This document shows positions 46,151 through 58,753 of a stretch of 64,000 nucleotides of DNA, piece by piece (position 1 is the stretch's first letter; every line of letters begins with the position of its first letter). This stretch comes from Rhyacophila brunnea (lineage: Eukaryota > Arthropoda > Insecta > Trichoptera > Rhyacophilidae), in NCBI GenBank assembly GCA_022495005.1, contig JAGYXB010001615.1, positions 558,001-622,000 on the forward strand, given 5' to 3'. The notes beneath the pieces were generated by a model. The model worked only from the letters and a program-made list of their open reading frames with translations, did no database searches and was not told where the DNA came from. The position numbers and the translations under genes were made by a program.

Positions 46151-47742
46151 ATTTTAATCTCAATTTTATTTATAGTAAATTGATTATAGTTTTATTGTAA
46201 TTAAATATCATTTCAGTCATTGTCCACCTCAACTACTTTTATTTCATATACTTACATAATTTTCAATTCAATGATTATTTACATTTTACAATATGGAATT
46301 AAATAATATTTTAATAACATAATTAATTTACGACGATCATCTTATGTATTTTCTATAAAATATTCTGCCGATGATAAACGATATTCTGAATAATAATTGG
46401 ACAACTGTCCAAAATGTAAATATAAAATAGGGGTGAAAAAAAATCGCTTCGTTGATAAATTTACCAATATTACTGGGAAAAGTGTATTAATAAAGTTATA
46501 GCATTAAAAAAAAATTTTACTTTAGAGTTTGAGGAATCATTTTATATAAATTGTTGAAGCAGTAACTATAAGATGATTCCAATAAGATTTTTATTATGGT
46601 CGAATCGCGAACTAAAGAAAACAATTAATAGGTCAACATGCATTCTGAGGTAGTATTGTAGTAGTGAGACATGTTTCATGTTTTGCTTAAGTTATTTATA
46701 TCATTTAATGATGGTTAAAAATAATTAAAAAAAAAAACTTTCTTGATGGTTGTAAAATTAATGCAATACGTTTTTAACACAGCATTACTTTGAAAAATAA
46801 GTCTCAGAGCATACATTTTATGTTTGCCACAAATGAATCTGCAATACGAAATGACTTGAGCTAATTCATTTTATTTAGTTTCCCCTGTTTTACCGCTGCT
46901 TTGTTGCTATATTGCTTTATTGCTACTAATTTTAAATAAAAGGTCGTTTCCTTCAACATCTTTGGTTTAAAATACAAAATATAAATTATAAATTACAAAT
47001 ATTTTTATTTATTTGAAAAAAAAATACGCATTCATTTTAATTTTAATTCAGTTATAGATATTTTATTAAGTGGGCAGGCGAATACTATTTTTTATTTATT
47101 ATATATTTATAGTTAGTGATTACATTGCTGTATTTTTTATTTGAGTATATAAATAGTATGAAACAACATTCGGGCATGTTCGCAGTAAACACTTTTTTAG
47201 TTGTCCTAATTGAGTAGTACAGTACATGTTACATTATTTAGTAACGTACTGATTTTTGTTTTATCTTAGTGTGGGTTGATATAAAAATTGAATGATCACT
47301 GGTGCAACGCATTAGGCAGATGCAATAAAAATGTCCTCAGGAAGTAAAGATTCTAGTCGCGTATAAAAGTTTCAATACACAATGCATAGAAACATTCAAC
47401 ACCATATCAATGATTAAAAAATTAACATAGTGCTTGTAATATTAATTTTAAAATTAATATTACAAAATATTGAACTGTGCATATTTCATTATTTAATAAG
47501 GTTAAAATTCTAATTAATTTATTTATATATAAGTAGTGTTTTTCATTAAGTAATGTTGTTTTTAATTCAAGTGTATTTTAATATATATTATATATAATAT
47601 GTTTTTAAATCCGTCTATAATAGTGGAGTAAAAATAAACCAAAAAATAAAAATAAAATTAGACTAATATCAATAATCAAATAATGCATAATTGTTAAAGC
47701 ATTCTTGCCATTGATTAAAAGACCGATATAAATATAATTATT
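46151..47742. other. AT-rich spacer, nothing recognised
   Basis: An AATATTAATTTTAAAATTAATATT palindrome-like stretch lies at 47439-47463. No coding or shared repeat. Confidence 0.4.
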
Positions 47743-47941
47743 GGTACTATTCGGTCATGAGGTATACAGCGGAAAACACATTTTGAAAATACCCGATATA
47801 CTGGATTATTTGTTAGTTTGGGTTAGTTTAGGTTAGGTTAGGTTAGGCTAGGCTAGGCTAGGCTAACCTAACAAATAATCCAGTTTATCGGCTATTTTCA
47901 AAATGTGTTTGCCGCTGTATTCCTGATAACCGAACAGTACC
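47743..47941. mobile_element. Palindromic element C with TTAGG/GGCTA core, copy 1
   Basis: GGTACTATTCGGTCATGAG at the left is inverted as GATAACCGAACAGTACC at the right; the arms (about 75 bp) pair throughout, including ATACTGGATTATTTGTTAG / CTAACAAATAATCCAG. The loop contains GTTAGGTTAGGTTAGG followed by four GGCTA units. Non-coding, 199 bp. Largest loop of the four copies. Confidence 0.88.
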
Positions 47942-48520
47942 TAATTAACATATAAATTATATTACAATTTATTCTCTTACAATAAAATTATGATTATGTA
48001 AGTAAATGGAGATAAATTTAATTGATTTTATTAACACAGAATATTTTTGAAATATTTCACATATTTCCTATATAGAGGGAACCGGTCCTGATCCATTATA
48101 AATTATGTGGATTAAGCATTTTATTTTTATGATTCAATACAGTGCTTTTTATGATTTCATTACACCATTTTGACAGTGTTTTTTTATTACATTTTAAGTC
48201 AACATAATGATATTTTAATTTAATTAACCATTTCTTTATTATCTTTTCTTAGATAGCAGGGTTCGATTAAACTTTATGTGGTATTTGTTTTGATCACTCA
48301 GTAATTTAAAACAATAATTAATAATTTGTTTATAGGGGGTGAAAAAGTTAGGTGCTTTTATCTTAAGTGGTGAATGCAACTATGATTGAATTTGTAGACA
48401 CCGTGTAAATGCATCCAACAATGTCTGTGTGCATAGATAAACGAGGCAAATAGTTTATTGACCATTCTCTTCATGAGTTATCTTTTATTGTAATATCTTA
48501 TCGCCTACATGCCGCTTGAT
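47942..48520. other. AT-rich spacer
   Basis: No features seen. Confidence 0.4.
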
Positions 48521-48528
48521 TTACTCCT

Positions 48529-48642
48529 TTATAAAACTGTCGATAGATGGCGCGCGCGATTTTAAACGGTCGTCTCCTCAGAGTAAATAATAAAGTGAGA
48601 GGTAACAGTTAGTGACATGCGATCAAGATTAAAAGCTACGAG
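48529..48642 (+). other. Possible third alternative promoter/first exon
   Basis: TTTATAAAAC at 48528-48537 (TATA box), then ATAGATGGCGCGCGCG and a donor GAG|GTGAGA at 48642/48643. The exon would be under 100 bases. A second donor-like word, GAG|GTAACA, is at 48600. Weak; composition and motifs only. Confidence 0.3.
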
Positions 48643-49080
48643 GTGAGAGCTTTTTCAATTTGAATCGTATTTGGCACGAATAAATTTACATTTTATTCGA
48701 TTTTTTTAGTACAACTGGATACGAACTAGAGCAATTTTTATTATTTGTGTCAATTTATCGACACTGTCAAAAGTCATCTACCCAATCTGGCTTTAAATTG
48801 CAATTTTTTTTGCAAGTGACTTATCGAAACTTTTTTTATTAGAATTTATAATATAAGAAAATATATATTATGGATTTAATTTAGATAAATTCTTTATTGT
48901 ATTAAACGTCAGCCATTGTAAATGCATTGCTATTACATTATTATATTACAGGCATTAATTTAAATATATAAATTATGATAAACTGTTATTTTTTATATTT
49001 ATTTTAGTCAGAATTTAAAGTTTTAGAAAAAGCATTTATAATAATAACTATAATAAAATATAATAATAAACTATAAATAA
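48643..49080. other. AT-rich spacer
   Basis: No features seen. Confidence 0.4.
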
Positions 49081-49515
49081 TTACAAGATAAAAAGAACCT
49101 TTTATATATAAAGTTTTTTAAATTTTCTGTTGAATCATATAAACTTGACTTGACTAGGTTAAACGATGAAAAAAAATTATATTCGATAGAAATAATACTG
49201 AAATGTCATTTTGACACTCATATTGATTTCCATAGTAACGCACGTATATATTAATAATTTCCTAGCAACCAATAATAGTGGATTGGATTACGGATTTCTT
49301 CCGAAATAAATTTTCATACAAAACAGAATTAACTGAAAATGAATTTAATTCTACTTAAAGATGGCTAAAAGTATTAAAAAATGCATTGGCATCGTGTTTT
49401 GATATATTCTAAAAGTTTCAAATGTCTAGCTAGTTGGAAAGTTAATTTAAAATCGATTTGTACTGGACAAACAACCACCGGACAAATAAGAATACGACCT
49501 AATAAAAACGTTGTA
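49081..49515 (+). repeat. Family A repeat, copy 7
   Basis: Both ends present. The left half of the central hairpin (GTTGCTAGG) is deleted at about 49261; the right half CCTAGCAACC remains. The AAATGTCATTTTGACA segment matches copy 6. Confidence 0.9.
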
Positions 49516-50001
49516 AAATATCGTTATCTTTGCACATATTTGTATCAAAGCTTTGTGCTTATTTCAATTATCTAATAATACAGTGTTAGTTTTGTGTAAT
49601 GGTTATTTTAAAACAGTGATGCCGAACTACGGATACCTACGTAAAAGAATATTTGGTAAAATATTGCGAAAGGAGTTGTAAACAGTTAACATAATAATTA
49701 ATTTTTTAACGTCTGTTTCTGTTTAAGAAGATAAATGTTTCTAAAATAAAATTATTATGAAGCATTTTAAATGTTTAGATTAGATATTCGCTAGAAGTAA
49801 TATAATAAATAATTATAGTGTATACAAAACGTATATTTGTAACCAGTAGGTAATCAAAACGTATGACGATGAAAATATTTGTATACATTAGGAACCTCGA
49901 ATATAATTTTAGATATTTTGATATGAAAACGTTATAAGTAACAATATTTTAAACAAACAAAAAAATAGCATGGATTACATATAATTTAAATAATATGAAA
50001 T
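49516..50001. other. AT-rich spacer
   Basis: No features seen. Confidence 0.4.
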
Positions 50002-50206
50002 GGTACAAGTCGGTTATGGGGTAGCCAGCGGTAAACCCATTTTGAAAATAACCGATATACTGGATGATTTGTTATGTTGGGTTAGTTTTGGTTAGGTTAA
50101 GTTAGGTTAGGTTAGGTTTTCATTCTTTGAATTCATTAATTTTTCCAAAATCGGCTATGACAATTAGCACGGTTTCCGCCTAGCTTCCCCATAACCGACT
50201 TTACTT
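50002..50206. mobile_element. Palindromic element C, chimaeric copy 2
   Basis: The left half is family C (GGTACAAGTCGGTTATGGG, CCGATATACTGGATGATTTG) with a GGTTAGGTTAGGTTAGG-like core at 50090-50118. The right half instead reads AATTCATTAATTTTTCCAAA and ATCGGCTATGACAATTAG, as in family C2. The outer ends still pair (CCCCATAACCGACTT). It links the two families. Confidence 0.8.
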
Positions 50207-51009
50207 GTGACTATAAAATTATAAATAATTTAGTGTTCTATAATACGTTTATATAATATTGTTTTGTAAAAATATTTTTTCATCTCGTTTTTAACTGGTA
50301 TTGATTCCATATTATTATTAACAGAGTGAAGTAAATCCGTAAAATATCAGATAATGCGTATATATTTCCACTTTTCCGTTTTTTCTTTGAGAGTTTTATG
50401 TTATAAGGATGCAACAAAGAGTCGTCATAATCTGATACTCGACAGATCAAAGAAGAAGAAGAAATCGTGTCTGTTTCGAAACGAGATATTATTTTACAAT
50501 GCGTGCTTCGAAGTCCTTTGATATCGATCTCAAGTCCTTCTTACATCGAATAACATGTCATAACAACACATATGCCCGACTTACTTCATTTTTATTTCTA
50601 TTTATTTTTTTCCTTTGAGAGAGAACACTTCTCAACGGTCGTTGTGAAGATGGCAGGGGTTTTCAATTGATTCCTCCTCTTATAATGATTCGTTATTGGT
50701 TCACCTTCCATGTAATAAATATTATTTATTTTATTCCCGACAAAATAATTATCATCATCACAGAACAGATTAATAATGCAAAAATAATTACAAGGACAGT
50801 CGTTATAGATCACATTTACAAGAAATATATAATTCATACAAAGTTTTCGTTAAAATATAGAAATATCCGAGAATATTTATTATTAATTTGACCGGCGTTT
50901 ACTTGGGATACCTCCCCATTGTGATGGCATATTTCAGTCATTTATGTTGATAGTTATTTCGGGCTATAAACTCATCCTAACTGATCCTAAAATTCAACCA
51001 GCGAAAGAG
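50207..51009. other. Spacer, nothing recognised
   Basis: Incidental open frames on both strands at 50598-50891 overlap and are unrecognised. Confidence 0.4.
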
Positions 51010-51330
51010 CGTATCCGGAAACTTGTACATATGCAGTTCGCCGTATCACACTTCATCGTGAAATGTTGTATCGGAAATATATGGTCGTATATTATTAAAA
51101 ACCTCTTTGGGTCGTATAGTATATAAACGAATTTTGAAAATAGCTGATATACTGGATTATTTGTTAGGTTTTTATTCTATAATTCATGAATTTTGCCAAA
51201 AACAGCTATGAAAATTGAATCAATTTTCTTAATCTAATAAAATTGGAGACCGTATAGTATACGGTCATCTCTTTCCGATAAGAAAGCACACGGCAAACTG
51301 TGCCATGGTAAATTTTTTTACGTACAATTT
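51010..51330. repeat. Family C2 copy
   Basis: GTATCCGGAAACTTGTACAT, GTATCACACTTCATCGTGAA, GATATACTGGATTATTTGTT, AATTCATGAATTTTGCCAAA, GACCGTATAGTATACGGTC and CTTTCCGATAAGAAAGC match 33208-33624 in reverse and 56277-56660 directly. It lacks the GACATAAAATTCATGTCC segment and the TTAGG run is reduced to one unit. Confidence 0.8.
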
Positions 51331-52344
51331 CAATCTAATCGTGATAAAGAGGGTGGTCAAAAACCCATCTACAATTAAGTAGGCTTTTCTCCATCACTGA
51401 CAATTATTAATTGTTGAGAAAGTTCATAAAAATAATGACATAGTTCTGAGAGATTTTTGTATGCATTAAAATCTTCTATTATATAATATTAAAAGAGTAT
51501 ATTGAGTTACTTTGAGCATTGATTAAATTTAAAAAAAATCGTTGTTATTAATCTAATTTAAAAATTTCAGAAAGTGATTGTTGTGAATTTAAAAAAAAAT
51601 TACGAGAACCTACACAAAATGTCCCATTTAAATATTGAAATATACATTATAATGATTAATGAAATTTAGCTTCTTAAAATTTGAATCGAAACAATGTTTT
51701 ATAGAATAATAATATTGATCAAAGTGGTGAATATAATATATAAAGAAATATTAATAAAACAGTATTATATATAATAAGAAAAGAAGAATAGAGATACAGA
51801 GTAGAGTTAAGCAGAAAGTTTTCAAATGATATATTTTTTATAAATATGAAAATATTATTATATAGTTCACTAAGTAGGAGTATTCAATATTTACATTTAA
51901 TAAGATGGTATTGTGATGCAAAAAAATAAGAATATATTATGAAGAAAGCAAGAGTCCTATTTTAATAAGCGAGTACCCACTTACATACATGGGTTGTCTG
52001 CTAGTATCGTATGGCATGTTTCACTTTTTATTTCTTCCGCCGAATACAATGAACGATACACTCTGAGTATTCAAAATATTTTCACCTATGATGCTTCCCG
52101 CTTATCTGCGTCTATGATTGGGCTAATGGAATAAGATTAATGACATTACAAATCGACAGGCACGATATGTACTTGCATTTTACTTTACTATAACGTTTCA
52201 CCTGTAAAGCATCTAATAGATTCTATAATACAAGCAACAATAATTTATTAATTTATTTATTATCAACATGAGTGTGTAATACGGAAAATAGTAAAACATT
52301 AATTGTTATTTATAGTAAAGTGTTAAAACAACTCTTTTCTTGAT
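51331..52344. other. AT-rich spacer
   Basis: No recognisable feature. Confidence 0.4.
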
Positions 52345-52775
52345 CGTGTACTCATGGCTGATGATCGTGACCACATTTTAATTTCGTCATCCTTTGAGCG
52401 ACGAAGACTTTCCATCCTTCTCGATCTTTCGCTTCTCTCAGGGTCCAGTCAGCTCTTTCACTTGGTCGCTCCAGCGCGCAGACGCTCTACCTCAGCTTCG
52501 CCTTCCCTGGAGGCCACCCAAAACCATCAGTCTCTCCAGATTGTCCGGTCCGCACCTGACAATATGTTCAAAAAAACTGCAGAATTCGTCTCAGACATAT
52601 TGTCGAGAGCCGTTCCTTTATCTGCAGTCGCTGGATGATTGACTGATTCGTCCAGTGCTCCGTCCAAGAAATATGAAGCATTCGACGCCAACACGACATC
52701 TCAAAGGAATCAATTGCCTTCCGTTTCCTTGCCTTCTGCATGCACGACTCGACTCTGTATAAAAACTAGCTTCAA
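52345..52775 (-). pseudogene. LINE 3' end, third family
   Basis: The minus strand reads KAIDSFEMSCWRRMLHISWT, EHWTNQSIIQRLQIKERLST, ICLRRILQFF, then after a one-base shift EHIVRCGPDNLERLMVLGGL and QGRRS, followed by a stop and RASARWSDQVKELTG. This is the well-known C-terminal block of insect CR1/jockey-like elements (WRRML..W....TN.SIL..L.I..RL). Frameshift near 52572 and stops make it a relic. The plus-strand frames at 52354-52851 are its shadows. Confidence 0.82.
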
Positions 52776-54247
52776 ACAAATCGTTTCGGATATCGATATA
52801 TTCCATTTACGTGAGAATGAGTTAGGTGGACGTAATTTTATAAATTTGTAAAATAGGGTCTTTTTAGCTCATTCGACGTACTTCTGTGTATATTATAATT
52901 TTTGTAGTTACTCTTCTACTAATACTGCTTCTTTAAATTTGTTTTTTTTTTTCAATATTGTTTTAATATTAGGTACATCTTGGTTTTTTCGTATCATGGT
53001 GTCAACGTCTTAAAGTTGTAATTTGTAATATTTACTGTATGTAAATTAATAAGTTTAAATTTGATACTTGATATTATATATTTTTTATTGTTGTGAAATT
53101 TAAAAAAAATAATAGTATTTATTAAAAAAATTTAAATTGAAATAATAAATAGTTTTCGAAAATGTATGATTTCCATGAGATAGCCATGATTGCCGAGATT
53201 TTTATTATTTATCCACCCTGTGCTAAGTATTTACTGTGGTTAATAATATTATATATTAATCGGTGATGAAATAGTCCGTTTTGTATTTTTCATTGATGCA
53301 ATTACTGTTAATCCGTGTGGTGAAAATGCAATGAAAAATGTCGCGGTGTAATTTGTTCACTAAGTAGTCAAGTAAAGAATATCCGCTATTAAGCCTTAAA
53401 CGACCAAAACATTTACAAAGTAACGTCATTTTCCCAAATATATTATTGGAAGGTCAATCACACAGACCCAAACAAAACGAGTCACAAAATCTCGGCGAAA
53501 CTCAACGACCGAATCTGGAGGAAGCATTCTTAACACCTTTAACCATTGTTGACAACTCTTTGTACTCCAATATTGCATTAACAATTTAAATTTTATTTCA
53601 TTCTCCGCTAAAAAACATAAATTTTACTGTAACGATTAATTATTTAAATATTTTTCGTAAAACGTGCATATTATAAAGGAAAATATTTCACTGGTTTTAT
53701 TTGCTGTAAGTTTATTGGTGTTTATTTATTTTAAATGATCTAGTTATGTCTGTTAATTTAATGGAATAATAATTATAATTAAGTATCTTCCCAATGACAG
53801 GATATATATTCGGTTTTCGTAAAAAAAAAATCAATGTGAAAGGTGTATTTAAAAAAAGATAATATTCATTGTAACTATCAATGGAAAATTTGTGGAATTA
53901 TTACGACTTATTAATAAGTTTTTCTGATATGCACGTTTCTGAAGCTTTTTAAAATTATGTATTTAAAAAAATGTTGTTATTTGTTCAGTTGCAATGTCAG
54001 TGATATCTACTTGAAGTACTTTAAAGTCTAAAATGTGGATTAAATCCAGTAATTTAGACAGTACAATTGGGTGAAAATTATAGGTTACAAACTGGGTAAT
54101 ATACGTAAATTTATAAAAATAATGTTTCAATAGATTCTATTTCAATTTTTACATTACTAATTATTTAGTAAAATGATTGTCAAACCAAAATATTCAAATT
54201 ACTATATTATACTGTGGAATTTTGTTGTTATTATTTTGGAATAAGAT
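52776..54247. other. AT-rich spacer
   Basis: 53395-53560 is less AT-rich (GAGTCACAAAATCTCGGCG, CGACCGAATCTGGAGG) but has no coherent frame. The rest shows nothing. Confidence 0.4.
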
Positions 54248-54421
54248 GGTACTGTTCGGTTATACGGAATACAGCGAAAAACGCATTTTGAAAATAGCCG
54301 ATAAACTAGATTATTTGTTAGTTTGGGTTAGTTTAGGTTAGGTTAACCTAACAAATAATCCAGTTTATCGGCTATTTTCAAAATGCGTTTTCCGCTGTAT
54401 TCCGTATAACCGAATAGTACC
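54248..54421. mobile_element. Palindromic element C, copy 3 (most symmetrical)
   Basis: The 74-base arms differ at only about three positions when one is inverted (GGTACTGTTCGGTTATACGG / CCGTATAACCGAATAGTACC). The loop is GTTAGTTTAGGTTAGGTTAACC-like, with TTAGG units. It would extrude or fold as a long hairpin. No coding capacity; typical of a very young or gene-converted palindromic MITE. Confidence 0.92.
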
Positions 54422-55000
54422 TAAAATTTTAACGAGATACCTGCCAAAGCTTGCAATTATTATTCTTATTTATGACATTAATAATTATATTATAAATCAT
54501 TAATGTATTATATTGTGTGATGCAGTTTTGTCTTTGTAAACGCATTTTTCCAAGAAAATTAGCCGCTTTTTCATCGGCGAGTGTAATAAAATTTGCATTC
54601 TGTTGTAATAACACCAAATAATAATACATCAAGATCTTTGCCGTTCTTCATAAAACCACGCGTAGTTTCCGGCCTCGTCTGCGAAGGGTTAAGCTAGGTC
54701 GTTACTCCCAAGTGCACCACACCAAATCCACAGACCAGCTCTCGCTCCAACAAATAAACTAAATTCGTTTAATAATATAGCGATAATTTCTTTACCTTTT
54801 CAATTAGACGTCCGAATACGGTAAAATTACCAAGTGCAAGTAGATATGGTCCCGATTATCTGGACCGCGACAAGACAACAATGCAATGGATATCCATAAA
54901 AAATGCATAATCGGAATTATCCAAAAATAATAATTATATCATAAATGATAACTCTCAATGCATCGATCTCCATTACTAAATTTAAGATAAAAGTCATAAT
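54422..55000. other. Spacer with a GC-rich patch
   Basis: 54640-54770 is GC-richer (GCGTAGTTTCCGGCCTCGTC, AGCTCTCGCTCC) and abruptly bounded, suggesting an insertion or host exon; no protein match recognised. Confidence 0.4.
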
Positions 55001-55170
55001 GGTACAGTTCGGTTATGAGGAATACAGCGACAAACACATTTTTAAAATAGCCAATATACTGGATTATTAACCAAACCTAACCTAACCTAACCCAAACTAA
55101 CAAATAATCCAGTATATCGGGTATTTTCAAAATGTGTTTTCCGCTGTATTCCTCATAACCGAACTGTACC
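55001..55170. mobile_element. Palindromic element C, copy 4
   Basis: GGTACAGTTCGGTTATGAGG and CCTCATAACCGAACTGTACC are perfect inverted ends. The core AACCTAACCTAACCTAACCC is in the opposite orientation to copies 1-3. About five mismatches between arms over 68 bases. Confidence 0.9.
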
Positions 55171-56276
55171 GTGTTATAACTATTACTTGAAATTTATAAT
55201 TATGATTCTATCTTGTGGGGTCTTTAATTGACTAATTATTTTCATTGCCGGAAGTTAGGGTATGACAGTAAAAATAAATATAAACAATATTTATTATTAT
55301 GGTAGGCGAAATTAAAAACAATTAAGACAAGTGTAGCTTTTTTTGTCATTGGTCTCATGTAGAGTGGGCATGCTAAATTTTATTTACAAGTTTGTTATGA
55401 ATACCTAGTGATATACTATGATAATTATTAGTTTTCACTTATAGCAAGTCCCATACCACACCAAACTTGATCCTATATGGAGTAGTATAGATTTTTAATA
55501 AAACCAAATCGATTTAGTTTTTAGACTTTTTAGAATTTTTTTATACTTATTGTGTTTTCAAAATTGTCATTACTAGTTTCATTCATTACTAATATTTAAA
55601 TTGCACGTTTATGATTGGTTCAGATTCGGAACTCCTTCAGATGTTATATTTCATTAATTGTGAAAACAATTCATTCTCTTTTGTGTCTCTATAATAATAC
55701 CAAGTGCATGTGTTTAGATAAAAATAATTGTTGTCATCTGCGTAGATATCTTCCAGTACATAAATAGTAATTAGGTAGATATGCTAGTTTTTATTTAGGA
55801 TAAAACATAATATTATCTCTGGAATACTTTAAAACTAACTCATATTTTTTAATGTCAAAAACGATGATTCTGATAACGTATATTTTCAGTCACTGTTCAA
55901 ATATACCGAATCTAACTGCATATAAACTAGTGGGTATATTACGATGCAACTTTCTATGGTAACGCCATTTTTAAAAAGCTTTTAATGATTCAAGTATGTG
56001 CATATAATGTGATATTAACCAAATATTGATTATGTTATATATACGTGAAGTTATTAAAAGAAAATCCGTCTAAAAAAATCTTTAATAGGTTTTCGGCAGT
56101 TTTAGTAAAAAAACCGTTAATTGATTAATTCATGTCTTGAAAAAATGATAACTTCAAGCATCTATTGATGTCCATAAATTGGACGTCAAACGAACAATTT
56201 AAATTATTAAATAAATTATTAATTACATATCAAAATGTTAAAATATGGAGTAAGCACGCTTGCTATTTATAATATT
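55171..56276. other. AT-rich spacer
   Basis: No recognisable feature. Confidence 0.4.
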
Positions 56277-56660
56277 TCGTGTCCGGAAACTTGTACGTAT
56301 ATAGTTTGCCGTATCACACTTCACCGTAAAATGTTGTATCGGAAATATATGGTCGTATATAAAAGACCGTGTAACCTATTTGGGTCGTATAGTACTGACA
56401 TAAAATTCATGTCCAAATAAAACACGGTTCTTGTTAGTTTACACTTTACAGGAAGCCAGCAGCAAAAAAAAATTCAAATAGCCGATATACTGGAATATTT
56501 GTTAGATTAGGTTATGTTTTCAAACTTGCATTCATGAATTATGCCAAAATCAGCTATGAAAATTTAATTAATGTTCATATTGAATATTATAAAATTGGAG
56601 ACCGTATAGTGTACGGTTATCTCTTTCCGATAAGAAAACTCACGGTGAACTGTGCGTGAA
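56277..56660. repeat. Family C2 copy, near full length
   Basis: Starts CGTGTCCGGAAACTTGTACG and ends around CGATAAGAAAACTCACGGTG; matches 33208-33624 inverted over its length, including GACATAAAATTCATGTCC, AAGCCAGCAGC and GATATACTGGAATATTTGTT. The TTAGG core is one to two units (GTTAGATTAGGTTATG). Confidence 0.82.
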
Positions 56661-58317
56661 TAATATTTTACCATAGTTTGCTACATATGATAGTTTATTG
56701 TTATTTATTAAAAAAAACTGTAAAATGAGACTTTTGATCAATTAAATGTTTTTTATTGTAATCGGAGATCTAAACCAAAAATAAGATAGTTATAAAATAC
56801 ATAAGTATGCAAGAGCTTACAAATATATTATGAATACCTGGAGTATTTTGACGTCAACTCGTGCCAAGTGATTTATAACTCTGCCCTCTGGCCACACCGC
56901 GAAATAATAATTTATAAATCAATATTGCGCGAGTGCAAATATTAATTTTCTGTATGTGTGTAAGTGTTGGCATATTTGATGAAAATTATTATGGTCGTTA
57001 CGGAGAATTAGCGAGTTGTCAGTATGCGTGATGAATATTAATATGTCAATATTGAAACAGTGATCATTTTTTTTTGATAATTACGGTACTGGAGATAATA
57101 ATTAACAGCTATTTAGAAAAATCCGTCAGAGAAATGTTAACATAAAATATTCACACACTGATTAATATAACTAAAGATTTTGAAGAACACCTTCTTATAT
57201 TAGAGAGAGCTACGAGTATATACTATATATATGAAAGTGAAGCTGAAAAAGTTTAATTTTGCATTGTAGATATATTTATAGCAATGTTTACATTATTGTA
57301 CTTTGAGATTTATTTACTTTGCATTAGTGTTATAAGATTTTGAAAATACAGTGAACCTTCAATATTATTAGAGTAAATAAAAAAAAACAATAAAGGAAAG
57401 CAAAACGGCAAAACAGGCCGCCATCTTGTATAGTTACAAACGACTTAAAGCTTTAAATGCGATGAATATTATTTTTGTAGCAGCGCAGCCACTAATTCTA
57501 TTATTAAAATCATTCTGGATCATTACTGTAATATGAAAACTTCCTTTAGTACTGCCCCTTGAAAAATGAATAACCTTAACTGTCATATTGGTCAAAATGG
57601 TGGTTGTTTGTTTTTTTTTTACATTTTTTAATATTATTCACCAAAAGTACATTATTAACGTTTTTATGGTTTATAACAATTAACTAGTTGTATTCGTTAA
57701 TTATTTGAATTACTTAGCTTCGAGTAGGCACTACAAATTATATACTTATATGCGTATTAATTAAATTATTATATTTTATTTCATTACTAGGTATATTAAT
57801 GTATTTATAGAATTATGACCATTTATATGATTAAAACGTTAAAAAAATGATTTAACGTATCAGTGCAAATCTTCAACCAAAAAGTAGGTATTTTTTTCTA
57901 ATGAAGAAAACAGTACGTTAAAACTCTCAAATAAAATATGACTATTATTTGGCTGTCTGAAGTAACTGAGGATTTATGTTTGACGAACCATGACCAGCGC
58001 AATGTTGACAGTAAGTTGCACAGGTTCACGGTGCATTACATGCATCATTATGGCCTCCTTAAAAACTTGTTTCGGAGCGCACTTTGACATACAGCAAACA
58101 CATTATTATTGTATAGTGACCTATAACGTTGAATTACAAGTGACACCGCAACAAAATGCATTCTCACTTTATTATTAGTGAACAAGATTGATGTGTTATG
58201 ATGTTGCAATATACATTATTATACGCATATAATATGTATACAATAATTGAAAGAAAACTATGACCGTTTTATACCATACATATTAACGTAATTTTATTGA
58301 GAGTTTAGGACAAATAA
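56661..58317. other. AT-rich spacer
   Basis: 57380-57620 is slightly less AT-rich (GGCAAAACAGGCCGCCATC). No gene supported; the open frame 57990-58178 is unrecognised. Confidence 0.4.
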
Positions 58318-58753
58318 TTACAAGATAAAAAAAACTTTTTATATACGTTTTTCAATTTTCTGTTGAATTATTATGCTCAATATGCTCAAACTTGTACTTG
58401 ATAAAAAACAAACAAACAAACACAACAGACATTTCATTTTGATTTCCATAGTAACGCACGTATATATTAATAATTTAGTTACTAGGACCACCGCCTTAGC
58501 AACCAATAGTCTTTTACTTTTTACAGATTTTTTTGAAATAACTTTCCATACAAAACAGAAATAACTGAAAATGAATTCAATTCTGCTTAAAGATGGCTAA
58601 AAGTATTAAAAGAATGCATTGGCATCGTGTTCTGATATATTCTAAAAGTTTCAAATGTATAGCTAGTCGGGAAGTTAGTTAAAAATCAATTGCAAGATTT
58701 GTACCGAACAAACAACCACCGGAAAAATAAGACGAGCTAATAAAAACGTTGTA
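58318..58753 (+). repeat. Family A repeat, copy 8
   Basis: Both ends present (TTACAAGATAAAAAAAAC; TAAAAACGTTGTAA) with all central blocks. Hairpin altered (TTACTAGGACCACCGCCTTAGCAACC). Confidence 0.9.

Noticed and set aside
47800..47880. A telomere or subtelomeric array
   Set aside because: Only a few TTAGG/GGCTA units, enclosed by inverted arms and flanked by ordinary interspersed DNA on both sides.
52354..52851. Plus-strand open frames (70-94 codons)
   Set aside because: Antisense to the LINE 3' end at 52345-52775.
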